DNA of 64,000 nt. Origin: a candidate division WOR-3 bacterium (GTDB taxonomy: Bacteria > Hydrothermota > Tepidihabitantia > Tepidihabitantales > Tepidihabitantaceae). This document shows, in pieces, positions 17,405 through 25,342 of this stretch; the first letter of the stretch is position 1; every line of letters begins with the position of its first letter. The notes under the pieces are model-generated. The model did no database searches, was not told the DNA's origin, and worked only from the letters and a program-made list of their open reading frames with translations. Made by a program: the position numbers and the translations under genes. The DNA is taken from NCBI GenBank assembly GCA_039801085.1, contig JBDRTY010000001.1:633538-697537 (forward strand), written 5' to 3'.

Positions 17405-18399
17405 CAGTAAAACTCCTTCTTTACCGGCCTTTTCAAAAGCCGTTCAATACTGTTCTCCGGCTTTTCGCCCTGATAAAGTATTTTATAAACTTCTTCAGTT
17501 ATTGGCAAGTCAATCCGCAGTTTGCGGGCAAGCTCCAGACCGGCGGGTGCGGTCCAGTAGCCCTCAGCAACTCCGCCGAGCTGATCGAGTGCGGTCGCGG
17601 GTGGTATGCCTCTGCCGATCGCCATTCCCAGCCGGTGGTTTCTGGACCGCTCGGAAAAGGCGGTAACAATCAGGTCGCCCATGCCTGCCAGTCCGGCAAA
17701 GGTGAGCGGATTGGCGTTGAGTGCCAGACCGAGCCGGGTGATCTCTGCCAGACCGCGGGTCAGCAGTGCTGATTTGGCATTGATTCCCAGACCGATGCCG
17801 TCCGCAATGCCGGCAGCGATCGCAATCACATTCTTGAATGCGGCAGCGATCTCTACACCGGTTACATCGGTATGGGAATAGACCCGCAGGTTACGCACGG
17901 TAAATGTGTCCCGGACCAGCCGGGCAGCAGACTCATCCTCGCTGACCGCTACGAGTGAGGTCGGATCCCCGGCTGCCACCTCATACGGAATTCCCGGACC
18001 GGCAAGCACCACGACCGGCGGTCCGGGCAGATGTTCCTTCAGCACCACTGAGAGCCGTTTCTTCGTTTCCGGGTCAATGCCCTTGGTTACTGAGACGAGC
18101 ACCTGACAGTCTGAGGGGATAAGCTTTTTTACCATTTCGGCTGCCTCTGCCAGCACCCGGGAAGGGGTGGCAAAGACGATGGTATCGCTCCGGTCAAGCA
18201 CAACTCCGGGGTCGGAACTGACGGTGATGGCATCAGGTATCGGGACCGATTCGGGCAGGTCCGGATGGTGCCGGGTTGCCAGCAGCCGGGCAAGCGCCTG
18301 CCCGTCCGGTTCATAAAGGGCAACGGTCAGCCCCTTTTCGTGCAGTTTCAGCGCCAGCGCCAGCGCCCAGCGGCCCGCCCCGATGAATCCTGCTTTCAT
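17404..18399 (-). CDS. gpsA: Glycerol-3-phosphate dehydrogenase [NAD(P)+]
   Basis: 331 residues. It reduces dihydroxyacetone phosphate to sn-glycerol-3-phosphate for phospholipid synthesis. The N-terminal nucleotide motif is 'GFIGAGRWALALALKL', with 'FATPSRVLAE', 'SVTKGID', 'VLAGPGIPYEV' and the catalytic lysine region 'AAFKNVIAIAAGIADGIG', plus 'ARGLAEI'-type 'TRGLAEITRLG' in the C-terminal domain. Length is normal. Gene order plsY-gpsA is common in bacteria. It is separated from plsY by 187 bases that contain a palindromic repeat. Confidence 0.96.
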   Translation of the reverse strand: MKAGFIGAGRWALALALKLHEKGLTVALYEPDGQALARLLATRHHPDLPESVPIPDAITVSSDPGVVLDRSDTIVFATPSRVLAEAAEMVKKLIPSDCQVLVSVTKGIDPETKKRLSVVLKEHLPGPPVVVLAGPGIPYEVAAGDPTSLVAVSEDESAARLVRDTFTVRNLRVYSHTDVTGVEIAAAFKNVIAIAAGIADGIGLGINAKSALLTRGLAEITRLGLALNANPLTFAGLAGMGDLIVTAFSERSRNHRLGMAIGRGIPPATALDQLGGVAEGYWTAPAGLELARKLRIDLPITEEVYKILYQGEKPENSIERLLKRPVKKEFY

Positions 18400-18461
18400 C
18401 GGGCGCCTCCAGTCGGTTTTGTGTCGGCCCTCACCGTCTGGTCTGTCATTTTTCTTCTATT

Positions 18462-18549
18462 GGTCATTCCGAACGGAGTCGAGGAATCCCTTTTCAACTC
18501 GGAAAGCAGAGTGATTTCTCCACTTCGCTGCGCTCCGGTCGAAATGACC
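18462..18549. repeat. 88-base palindromic repeat element inside the plsY-gpsA operon
   Basis: The left end GGTCATTCCGAACGGAG (18462-18478) and the right end, read as its complement, GGTCATTTCGACCGGAG (18549-18533), are inverted with only two mismatches; the interior carries 'GAGGAATCCC' and 'GATTTCTCCACTTCGCT'. This pattern resembles dispersed palindromic repeats (REP/MITE-like) I recall from other bacterial genomes. The 60 bases before it (18400-18461) and 37 after hold nothing else I can identify. Confidence 0.65.
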
Positions 18550-18586
18550 GGAGAAAAACGGTTGCCCGATGACCAGCCCAGCAGGT

Positions 18587-19198
18587 TCACTCCGTCCTCC
18601 TGCGAAAAAGCTTAAGCCACAGCCCGAACTTCGGCTCTGTGCCCGCGGTCAGCCTCCGGATGTTCGGAATGTGCCGGATAATGATGAGCATACCGGTTAA
18701 CAGTGTAAAGATCAGCAGGGTCCGGTCAAACCGGTAGAAAAGCAGGGTAAGGAACGGCAGACTGATGGCAAAGGAGATTGAGGAAAGTGAGACAAAGCCG
18801 GAGACAAGAAGCACAAGCAGAAAGACCGCAATTGCGGGCAGAAAGGCACGGGGACACAGAACCGCGGTTACGCCGATGGTGGTGGCGACCCCCTTTCCGC
18901 CGTTAAACCCGAGCCAGGGACAGAAGATATGACCACAAATCGCGCCCAGCCCGACCATTGCCGGCAGAAGACCGAACCGCTCTGCCAGCAGGACCGGCAC
19001 GATTCCCTTGGCAAGGTCCAGCACCAGCACCGGAACCGCCCAGCCCAGCCCCAGCACCCGCTGGACATTGGTGAAGCCGATGTTGCCCGAGCCGTGTTTG
19101 CGGATGTCAATCCCCTTCAGCCTGCCGGCAAGATAGCCGGACGGAATCGAGCCGAATAAAAACCCGGACAGGAGCGCAGCGATTAATTTTCCGTACAT
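18587..19198 (-). CDS. plsY: Acyl-phosphate:glycerol-3-phosphate acyltransferase
   Basis: 203 residues from ATG 19198; the ORF is open to 19279, but the family's start context ('GKLIAALLSGFLFGSIPSGY') favours this one. It is an inner-membrane enzyme with five predicted helices that transfers an acyl group from acyl-phosphate to glycerol-3-phosphate, the first step of phospholipid synthesis. Conserved motifs are 'GSIPSGYLAGRLKGIDIRKH', 'GSGNIGFTNV' and 'FNGGKGVATTIG'. The substrate comes from GpsA, encoded next in the same operon. Confidence 0.96.
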   Translation of the reverse strand: MYGKLIAALLSGFLFGSIPSGYLAGRLKGIDIRKHGSGNIGFTNVQRVLGLGWAVPVLVLDLAKGIVPVLLAERFGLLPAMVGLGAICGHIFCPWLGFNGGKGVATTIGVTAVLCPRAFLPAIAVFLLVLLVSGFVSLSSISFAISLPFLTLLFYRFDRTLLIFTLLTGMLIIIRHIPNIRRLTAGTEPKFGLWLKLFRRRTE

Positions 19199-19211
19199 GA
19201 TGTTTTCTTTC

Positions 19212-19239
19212 AAGTTATCCAAATAGGGATAATTGTCAA
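19212..19239 (-). promoter_or_regulatory. Candidate promoter for plsY-gpsA-merR
   Basis: On the minus strand TTGACA (19239-19234), 16-base spacer, TAACTT (19217-19212). The -10 is weak, and it ends 13 bases before ATG 19198. Confidence 0.45.
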
Positions 19240-19342
19240 CGATATTTATGACACATGTTCGTGTGAGGAAGGTGCGCACGCCGGTTTACCCATTAAACCG
19301 TGGCGGTTGGTACCGCTCCGGCAAACATGGCTGATGGGCGAT

Positions 19343-19447
19343 ATCGGACAGATATACCCCGTTAATTTAGAGTCCGATTTGAGCACTGATTTCACTACCC
19401 CCAGTGGGGCAGAAAGGGCGGTTTCTGCGTAAGTGATTTTTTTGCAA
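19343..19447 (+). ncRNA. Possible structured RNA with terminator-like end
   Basis: In the 458-base gap 19199-19656, three stems lie in tandem: ATCGGAC (19343-19349) with GTCCGAT (19372-19378); CCCC-AGT-GGGG (19399-19409); GCAGAAA (19409-19415) with TTTCTGC (19422-19428). CACT (19393-19396) and AGTG (19432-19435) could close the last two into a three-way junction, followed by ATTTTTTT. No protein of reasonable length is encoded and no known RNA family is recognised. A clear promoter in front was not found. Confidence 0.35.
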
Positions 19448-19607
19448 GGGGTTGGCGAGTAAGTTTTAAAACCGGATAAGAGCAGAGGCTATACCCCGGG
19501 CAGTTCCCCTTACCGTGCGGGCAGGGAAGATGCTGGTAATTGATGATGGCGGTGGGTTTGCCGTTATGGTGGTGCCGGTGACACCGGACCGGAGTGCAAG
19601 GTCAGGT

Positions 19608-19636
19608 TTGACAAGCAGGTCTGGCGTCAATATCCT
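19608..19636 (+). promoter_or_regulatory. Promoter for the 19657 gene
   Basis: TTGACA (19608-19613), 17-base spacer, TATCCT (19631-19636). The start would be near 19643, leaving about 14 bases before ATG 19657 and no clear Shine-Dalgarno sequence. Confidence 0.55.
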
Positions 19637-19656
19637 TATTTAGACAGGCCCGGTCT

Positions 19657-20466
19657 ATGAATCAATTTCAATCCCCACTTGAACCTCAGCCGTTAAGGTT
19701 TGAGCCGGATGAGAAGCGGCTTGCCCGGCTCGCCCGTTTCCGCCGGATTGTGCTGTTGAGCACGCTCGGGGTGATGGTGGTGGCACTGGTGCTGGTGCTT
19801 TTAATGCCGTCAAGGGTGATGGTGATGAGCGGAGAGGGGACGGCACTACCGGAGTCAGAACCGGTTTCCCAGGCACCGGTCGCCCGTTCCGCCGGTGATA
19901 ATGAGCCGTCAGCGGTGATTCCCGCGCCGGCAGTCAGCCGGGCGCCGGCAGGAGAACCGGTAAGGGCAGATCCGCAGGCTGAGGCATGGGGGCTGGTGCG
20001 GACAGTTGATTCCTGTGGAAGTCTGGCGCGGGAGCAGTGGATGCGGGCAGGAGTAATGGTTACTGCAATCACGGTCCGGCTGGAGAATGTGCCGGAGATT
20101 CTGAAGCGGATTGGAATTGCCCGGGCGATAACAGACAGCGCGCAGGCACGGCTATCGCAGGCTGAGGCAACGCTGGAGCAGTTGAAGGGGTTGCTGCGGG
20201 TTTCCGGGGTCGCGGGGACGCGGATTAATGCCGCCTATGCGGCTGCCCGGGAGTATGTGAGTCTGATAAGCGAGGAGGCAGGCGACCGGCAGGGCTGGCT
20301 TGACAGCTATGAGCAGGCGATCCGGGCGCTGGGCGATAATGACTCCGCCCAGTTTGAGATCAAGATGAATGTGGCGGGCGCCTACGAGCGGAAGTCGGAT
20401 GTCCGGCAGAAGCGGCTCAACCGGGCAGAGGCAGCGTTGCGCTCCGCGGCTGAGGGGCTGAAATGA
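19657..20466 (+). CDS. Membrane-anchored protein with coiled coil, unknown function
   Basis: 269 residues. A Pro/Arg-rich cytoplasmic start is followed by one transmembrane helix (about 31-51, 'IVLLSTLGVMVVALVLVLLM'), a low-complexity Ala/Pro/Glu linker (about 60-105) and an Ala/Gln/Glu-rich helical region to the end, probably a coiled coil. There is no enzyme motif and I recognise no family. It has its own promoter and is followed after 59 bases by apgM, which has a separate promoter. High content of GCA/CGG codons matches neighbours. Confidence 0.6.
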   Translation: MNQFQSPLEPQPLRFEPDEKRLARLARFRRIVLLSTLGVMVVALVLVLLMPSRVMVMSGEGTALPESEPVSQAPVARSAGDNEPSAVIPAPAVSRAPAGEPVRADPQAEAWGLVRTVDSCGSLAREQWMRAGVMVTAITVRLENVPEILKRIGIARAITDSAQARLSQAEATLEQLKGLLRVSGVAGTRINAAYAAAREYVSLISEEAGDRQGWLDSYEQAIRALGDNDSAQFEIKMNVAGAYERKSDVRQKRLNRAEAALRSAAEGLK

Positions 20467-20492
20467 TGCGGGTGTTGGAGTTTTCAGGATGT

Positions 20493-20520
20493 TTGACAAT
20501 TTAATCAACGGAGGTATGAT
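20493..20520 (+). promoter_or_regulatory. Promoter of apgM (near-leaderless)
   Basis: TTGACA (20493-20498), 16-base spacer, TATGAT (20515-20520), then only 5 bases to ATG 20526. A GGAGG in the spacer would lie upstream of the transcript. Confidence 0.6.
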
Positions 20521-20525
20521 GTCCT

Positions 20526-21743
20526 ATGTTTGATTACCGTCTGGTGCCGATTGAACCGAATGACAAAAAGATTGTGCTGGTAATTCTGGACGGGCTGGGT
20601 GGTCTGCCGTTGAAGGATAAGACCGAGCTGGAGACCGCCTGGGTGCCGAATCTGGATCAGTTGGCGGTGAAGTCGGCGCTGGGCAAGATGGTGCCAATTG
20701 CGCGCGGTGTGACCCCGGGTTCCGGTGCTGCCCATCTGGCGATCTTCGGGTATGATCCAGTGCAGTATCCGGTTGGCAGGGGGGTGCTGGAGGCGCTGGG
20801 GTGCGGTTTGAATCCCGGCGCTGAGGATCTGTGCGCCCGGGCAAATTTTGCCACCGTGGATGAGAATGGTGTGATTACCGACCGCCGGGCAAAGGAGAAC
20901 GGGGAGCGGATGCGGGATCAGGAGTGTGCGGAGCTGTGTGAGCTGTTGCAGGAGGAGATTGCCGAGATTGATGGAGTGAAGGTAACGATTGTGCCGGGGA
21001 AGGGGCACCGGTTTGTGGTGATGTTTTCCGGTCCGGGGCTGGCAGATGGTCTGAGCGATTCCGACCCGGGGAAGGAAGGGAAGGCACCTCTGCCGGTGCA
21101 GGCGCTGAAGCCCGAGGCGGCGAGGTCGGCGCAGGTTGCCAACCGGTTTATTGAGCTGGCTGCCGGGGTGCTGAAAGGACGGAAAAGGGCGAATTATGTG
21201 CTTTTGCGCGGGCTGGCACTGCCACCAAGGCTGCCCAATTTTCAGGAGCGCTATCAGCTGCGGGCGGCAGCAATCGCCGCCTATCCGATGTACCGGGGTC
21301 TGGCAAGGCTGGTGGGAATGCGGGTTCTGCCGTGCGGGGAGACCTGGGAGTCGGAAATTGAGACGCTGGAGAAGAACTATGCCCATTACGACTTTTTCTA
21401 TATCCATTTCAAGGAGTTTGATCAGGCGGGTGAGGACGGGGATTTTGAGCGCAAGGTGGAGCTGCTGGAGCAGTTTGATGAGCGGATTGTGCCCCGGCTG
21501 GTGAAGTTGAATCCGGATGTGCTGTGCATTACCGGTGATCATTCCACGCCGGCAGTGCTCAAGGGGCATTCGTGGCATACGGTGCCGCTGCTGATTCATT
21601 CACCCTGGGTCCGGGTCCATTCCTATGCCGAGGAGTTCGGGGAACGGGCATGTATCCGCGGGAGTATCGGGCTGATTTTCGGTGTGGAGATTATGCCGCT
21701 GCTTATGGCAAATGCCCAGCGGTTCGGGAAGTTCGGGGCTTAG
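20526..21743 (+). CDS. apgM: 2,3-bisphosphoglycerate-independent phosphoglycerate mutase, archaeal type
   Basis: 405 residues, the length of the archaeal-type (ApgM) enzymes rather than the ~510 of GpmI. It interconverts 3- and 2-phosphoglycerate in glycolysis/gluconeogenesis. Alkaline-phosphatase-superfamily signs are 'VLVILDGLGG' with a metal-binding Asp, 'VTPGSGAAHLAIFGYDP' with the serine that is phosphorylated, 'HFKEFDQAGEDGD' and 'CITGDHSTP' (metal ligands Asp/His), and a late 'KGHSWHTVP'. ATG 20526 is set by the family start. The purH-like gene begins one base after its stop. Confidence 0.95.
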   Translation: MFDYRLVPIEPNDKKIVLVILDGLGGLPLKDKTELETAWVPNLDQLAVKSALGKMVPIARGVTPGSGAAHLAIFGYDPVQYPVGRGVLEALGCGLNPGAEDLCARANFATVDENGVITDRRAKENGERMRDQECAELCELLQEEIAEIDGVKVTIVPGKGHRFVVMFSGPGLADGLSDSDPGKEGKAPLPVQALKPEAARSAQVANRFIELAAGVLKGRKRANYVLLRGLALPPRLPNFQERYQLRAAAIAAYPMYRGLARLVGMRVLPCGETWESEIETLEKNYAHYDFFYIHFKEFDQAGEDGDFERKVELLEQFDERIVPRLVKLNPDVLCITGDHSTPAVLKGHSWHTVPLLIHSPWVRVHSYAEEFGERACIRGSIGLIFGVEIMPLLMANAQRFGKFGA

Positions 21744-21744
21744 C

Positions 21745-22311
21745 TTGAAACACTGGGCGCTCATTTCGGTCTGGGATAAGCGCGGTCTGAAGGAACTGGC
21801 AGAGGCACTGCAGGAGGCAGGGCTGGGGATTCTGTCAACCGCACGGACCGCAGTGGTGCTGCGGGATGCCGGTATTCCGGTGACCGAGATCGCCGAGTGG
21901 ACCGGTGCACCGGAGATTCTGGGGGGAAGGGTCAAGACGCTCCATCCGAAGGTGGCGGCCGGGATTCTCTGCCGGCGCACCGAGCCCGGAATTGAGCCGG
22001 TGGATGTGGTGGTGTGTAATCTGTATCCGTTTGCTGAGGGTCTGCGTCAGGGGCTGAAGGTTGAGGAGATGGTGGAGCTGATTGACATCGGCGGGGTGAC
22101 ACTCCTGCGTGCCGCAGCCAAGAACTGGGAGTTTGTGACGCCGGTGCCGGCACCGGAATATTATCCGCGGGTGATTGAGGAGCTGAGACAGAACCGGCAG
22201 GTGCGGCGCCAGGTGCGGCTGGAGCTGGCAGGCGCAGCGTTTGCGTTGACAAGTGAGTATGACCGGCTGATCGCCGGTTATCTTAAGCAATTGTTGACAG
22301 ACCATCAGTAA
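21745..22311 (+). CDS. purH: Stand-alone IMP cyclohydrolase (N-terminal half of PurH)
   Basis: 188 residues from TTG 21745, one base after apgM; the longer ORF start at 21682 would lie inside apgM. The sequence matches the MGS-like IMP cyclohydrolase domain of PurH: 'ALISVWDKRGLKELAEAL', 'ILSTARTAVVLRDAGIPV', 'EILGGRVKTLHPKVAAGIL', 'VVCNLYPF' and 'IDIGGVTLLRAAAKN'. Normal PurH continues with a ~320-residue AICAR formyltransferase domain, absent here; the gene ends in TAA before the rpsM promoter. It should close the purine ring of FAICAR to IMP. The formyltransferase step must be encoded elsewhere. Confidence 0.9.
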   Translation: MKHWALISVWDKRGLKELAEALQEAGLGILSTARTAVVLRDAGIPVTEIAEWTGAPEILGGRVKTLHPKVAAGILCRRTEPGIEPVDVVVCNLYPFAEGLRQGLKVEEMVELIDIGGVTLLRAAAKNWEFVTPVPAPEYYPRVIEELRQNRQVRRQVRLELAGAAFALTSEYDRLIAGYLKQLLTDHQ

Positions 22312-22323
22312 ATTTTGTATAAT
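22294..22323 (+). promoter_or_regulatory. Promoter of the alpha ribosomal protein operon
   Basis: TTGACA (22294-22299), 18-base spacer, TATAAT (22318-22323): both hexamers are consensus. The -35 lies within the 3' end of the purH-like gene. The leader of about 55 bases ends in CAGGAGGA before GTG 22384. Confidence 0.85.
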
Positions 22324-22383
22324 TGTTGTTGTTTGCTGAATTTTCACTTTTAGGGAAAGTTTAACTGTTTTTCAGGAGGATAA

Positions 22384-22773
22384 GTGGCACGAATTGTTGG
22401 TGTTGATCTGCCGGATGGCAAGAAGGTGCTTTATGCCCTGCCCGCAATCTACGGGATCGGGCTGTCATCGGCAAGGAAGTTGTTAGCCGCCACCGGCATT
22501 GCCCCGGATAAGAGGGTCGGAGAACTCTCCGATGAGGAACTGGCAAGGCTGCGGCAGGAGATCGAAAGCCGGTTCAAGGTTGAGGGTGAACTCCGGGCAG
22601 AGGTGGCAGCGAATATCAAGCGGCTGATGGAGATCAGCTGTTATCGCGGATTGCGGCACCGGGCACGCCTGCCGGTGCGCGGTCAGCGGACGAGGACCAA
22701 TGCCCGGACCCGGAAGGGACCGCGCAAGACTTCAGGCGTGATCAAGGTAAAGTCAAGTGCACCGAAGGAGTAA
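22384..22773 (+). CDS. rpsM: 30S ribosomal protein S13
   Basis: 129 residues, GTG start 22384 behind CAGGAGGA. S13 sits in the 30S head and contacts 16S rRNA, P-site tRNA and L5. Typical text: '[20 protein letters not shown]', '[12 protein letters not shown]', '[19 protein letters not shown]' and '[12 protein letters not shown]' near the basic C-terminus. First gene of the alpha operon here; no rpmJ or infA precedes it. Confidence 0.98.
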   Translation: MARIVGVDLPDGKKVLYALPAIYGIGLSSARKLLAATGIAPDKRVGELSDEELARLRQEIESRFKVEGELRAEVAANIKRLMEISCYRGLRHRARLPVRGQRTRTNARTRKGPRKTSGVIKVKSSAPKE

Positions 22774-22776
22774 GAG

Positions 22777-23151
22777 GTGGCAAGGAAGTCTTCAAGGAAA
22801 CGGGCGTCACCGGTGTGTGTGGCGCATATCAATACCACATTTAATAATACAATTGTAACCATTGCCGAGCCGGACGGTTCGGTGATCTGCTGGTCGTCGG
22901 CGGGCAAGGTCGGGTTCAAGGGTGCGAAGAAGGGGACACCCTATGCTGCCGGTCAGGCGGCAGAGAGCGCCGGCAAGGAGGCAGTGGCACTCGGGGTGCG
23001 CAAGGTTGAGGTTCAGGTGTGCGGACCCGGACCGGGCAGGGAGGCGGCGATCCGCTCACTGCAGAATGCCGGGCTGGACATCGTATCCATCCGCGATGTC
23101 ACCCCGATTCCCCATAACGGATGCCGGCCGCCGAAGCAGCGCCGGGTGTGA
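22777..23151 (+). CDS. rpsK: 30S ribosomal protein S11
   Basis: 124 residues, GTG start 22777, three bases after rpsM. S11 lies in the 30S platform. It shows '[20 protein letters not shown]', '[19 protein letters not shown]', '[20 protein letters not shown]' and '[18 protein letters not shown]' at the C-terminus, all diagnostic for the family. Confidence 0.98.
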   Translation: MARKSSRKRASPVCVAHINTTFNNTIVTIAEPDGSVICWSSAGKVGFKGAKKGTPYAAGQAAESAGKEAVALGVRKVEVQVCGPGPGREAAIRSLQNAGLDIVSIRDVTPIPHNGCRPPKQRRV

Positions 23152-23158
23152 GGTTTAA

Positions 23159-23186
23159 TTGACTGTCAGGTGGAAAGGATTATAAT
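23159..23186 (+). promoter_or_regulatory. Internal promoter before rpsD
   Basis: TTGACT (23159-23164), 16-base spacer, TATAAT (23181-23186), then 12 bases to ATG 23199. It fills the 47-base gap after rpsK, the largest in this operon. The transcript would have only about 5 untranslated bases. Confidence 0.65.
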
Positions 23187-23198
23187 CACAAACAGGTT

Positions 23199-23813
23199 AT
23201 GGCAAGAGATATAGGACCTAAATGCAAGCGCTGTCGCCGGGCAAGGGAGAAGCTGTTCCTGCGCGGCAACAAGTGTATTTCGGATAGCTGTGTGCTGATG
23301 AAACGCGGAGAGGAGGCTGAGGGTGCGGCGCGACGCCGGATTTCTGCCTATGCGATTCAGCTGCGGGAGAAGCAGAAACTGCGGATGATGTATGGCATTC
23401 TGGAGACTCAGTTCCGGAACTATTTTGAGCGGGCAGCCAAGAGCCCGAATACCGCCGCCGCCCTGCTGACCCTGCTGGAGACCAGGCTGGATAATGTGGT
23501 CTTCCGGCTGGGGTTTGCCGATTCCCGTGCTCAGGCGCGGCAGCTGGTGCGCCACGGTCACATCACCGTTGACGGCCGGCGGGTAGACATTCCTTCCTAT
23601 CAGGTGCGACCCGGTCAGGTGATTGCCGTCGGCAGTGAAAAGGGAAAAAAGCTGGTGAGTGCGATTGTCGCCGCCAAGGAACCAGGAGTGGTACCATGGC
23701 TGAGCGCAAATCATCAGCAGCTGACCGGACAGGTTCTCAGACTGCCGAATCAGGAGGATTTGAAGGATGTTCCATGTAATATGCAGTTAATCGTGGAGTT
23801 TTATTCAAAATGA
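23199..23813 (+). CDS. rpsD: 30S ribosomal protein S4 (zinc-binding form)
   Basis: 204 residues, ATG 23199. S4 nucleates 16S rRNA folding and often represses its own operon. The N-terminus has four cysteines ('CKRCR' at 9-12, then 'KCISDSC' at about 26-31), the zinc-binding 'C+' version. The S4 RNA-binding domain follows ('LETRLDNVVFRLGFADSRAQ', 'ARQLVRHGHITVDGRRV'). It overlaps rpoA by four bases (ATGA). A private promoter is predicted just upstream. Confidence 0.98.
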   Translation: MARDIGPKCKRCRRAREKLFLRGNKCISDSCVLMKRGEEAEGAARRRISAYAIQLREKQKLRMMYGILETQFRNYFERAAKSPNTAAALLTLLETRLDNVVFRLGFADSRAQARQLVRHGHITVDGRRVDIPSYQVRPGQVIAVGSEKGKKLVSAIVAAKEPGVVPWLSANHQQLTGQVLRLPNQEDLKDVPCNMQLIVEFYSK

Positions 23814-24853
23814 GACTGAAACCTTTTATCATGCCGGAAAAGTATGAGCTGGAAGCCGCTACCGCTTCCGACAGTTACGGGAAATTTATCATTGCGCCGC
23901 TGGAACGGGGCTGGGGCACAACGATCGGAAATGCCCTGCGCCGGGCACTGCTTTCCTCCGTCCAGGGAGCAGCGGTTGTTGAGGTGCGGATTGACGGGGT
24001 GTCGCATGAGTTTACCACGATTGATGATGTGGTGGAGGATGTGCCGGAGATTATTCTGAATATCAAGAAGCTCCGGTTCCGACTCTGGTCCGAAACTCCG
24101 AAGCTGTGCCATCTCTATGCAAAAGGGAAGCGGGAATACTATGCCCGGGATATGACCGTGCCACCGGAGCTGGTGGTTGCCAATCCGGATCAGAAGATTC
24201 TCACGATTGCCGACAGCCGGAAGTCGCTGACGATTGAGATGATGGTGGAGAATGGCCGGGGTTATGTCCGGGCGGAGCGGTTGAAGCGGGGACGGACCGC
24301 GCCCGAAGGCACGATCTTTCTTGACGCTTTCTTCTCACCGGTGAAACGGGTGAATTACTGGGTTGAGAGTATGCGGGTCGGTGACCGGACCGATTTTGAA
24401 CGGGTGATATGTGAGGTCTGGACCGATGCTACTGTGACCCCGGAGGAGGCGCTGATTCAGTCAGCAACGATTCTGCGGAATCACATGGCGGCGCTGATCC
24501 CGCAGGAGAAGGAGCCGGAGTTCATTCAGGAGGAGAAGGTTCTGAAAGATCAGGACCGGCTTGCAGAGCTGCTGGGGATGGATATCGATGAACTGGAGCT
24601 GTCTAACCGGGCGCTCAACTGTCTGAAGCGGGGCAGATCGAAGCGGACCGGCGAGCGGATTTCAATCCAGACCGTCGCCGATCTGGTGCAGAAGAGCGAA
24701 CGGGAGATCATGGAAATTGAGAACTTCGGCCGGAAGTCACTCGAGGAGCTGAAGAAGGTGCTTGAGGATCTGGGGTTGACGCTGGGAATGGACATATCCG
24801 GTATCCCCGTGCGGACTCCAACCGGGGAGAATGAAGAGAAAGAGCAGGAGTAA
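23810..24853 (+). CDS. rpoA: RNA polymerase alpha subunit
   Basis: 347 residues. The N-terminal dimerisation domain carries 'GKFIIAPLERGWGTTIGNAL', 'RRALLSSVQGAAVVEVRIDG' and 'HEFTTIDDVVEDVPEIILNI'; the C-terminal DNA/activator-binding domain (about 265-335) includes 'LSNRALNCLKRG' and 'NFGRKSLEELKKVLEDLGL'. A charged linker connects them. Standard length and place between rpsD and rplQ. Confidence 0.98.
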   Translation: MRLKPFIMPEKYELEAATASDSYGKFIIAPLERGWGTTIGNALRRALLSSVQGAAVVEVRIDGVSHEFTTIDDVVEDVPEIILNIKKLRFRLWSETPKLCHLYAKGKREYYARDMTVPPELVVANPDQKILTIADSRKSLTIEMMVENGRGYVRAERLKRGRTAPEGTIFLDAFFSPVKRVNYWVESMRVGDRTDFERVICEVWTDATVTPEEALIQSATILRNHMAALIPQEKEPEFIQEEKVLKDQDRLAELLGMDIDELELSNRALNCLKRGRSKRTGERISIQTVADLVQKSEREIMEIENFGRKSLEELKKVLEDLGLTLGMDISGIPVRTPTGENEEKEQE

Positions 24854-24864
24854 AAGGAGCGGCT

Positions 24865-25329
24865 GTGCGACACGGTGATCGAGTGAAAAAACTAGGCAGA
24901 AAATATGAGCACCGGCGGGCGCTGATGCGGAATCTGATTGCCGCCCTGATCCGGTATGAGCGGATCCGGACTACGGTGGCGAAGGCGAAGGAGGCACGCC
25001 GCCACGCCGAGCGGCTGGTCCGGTTTGCGATATCCGGCACACTGGCAGACCGGCGACAGGTGGCAAGAATGGTTTCCGAACCGGCGCTGGTGCGCAAGCT
25101 GTTTAATGAGATTGCACCGCGGCTGGCGGACCGTCAGGGTGGATATACGCGGATTCACCGGCTTGGATACCGTCCCGGCGATTCCGCCGAGATGGCGTAT
25201 CTTGAGTTTGTTGTGCGTTCGGAAAAGCCGGCTGCGGAGGAGAAGGAAAAGAAACAGCCGAAGAAGCAGAGGGAGACAAAGGCGAAGGGCGCTTCGAAGA
25301 AACCGGCAAAGAAGAAGGAGTCAGCATAA
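24865..25329 (+). CDS. rplQ: 50S ribosomal protein L17
   Basis: 154 residues, GTG start 24865 behind AAAAGGAG. The family core covers residues 1-118 ('KKLGRKYEHRRALMRNLIAA', 'GGYTRIHRLGYRPGDSAEMA'). About 35 extra residues at the C-terminus are almost only Lys, Glu, Ala and Gln, a low-complexity tail seen in some lineages. Last ribosomal gene of the operon; panD follows 13 bases on. Confidence 0.97.
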   Translation: MRHGDRVKKLGRKYEHRRALMRNLIAALIRYERIRTTVAKAKEARRHAERLVRFAISGTLADRRQVARMVSEPALVRKLFNEIAPRLADRQGGYTRIHRLGYRPGDSAEMAYLEFVVRSEKPAAEEKEKKQPKKQRETKAKGASKKPAKKKESA

Positions 25330-25342
25330 GCCGGGCCGGGTG

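Noticed and set aside
19530-19645. Short ORF with 'MLVIDDGGGFAVMVV'
   Set aside because: 37 codons, no ribosome-binding site, and the promoter for the next gene lies inside it.
20505-21599. 364-residue ORF on the minus strand opposite apgM
   Set aside because: Antisense shadow; Gln/Pro/His/Arg-rich translation typical of the reverse of GC-rich coding DNA, no homology and no start signals.
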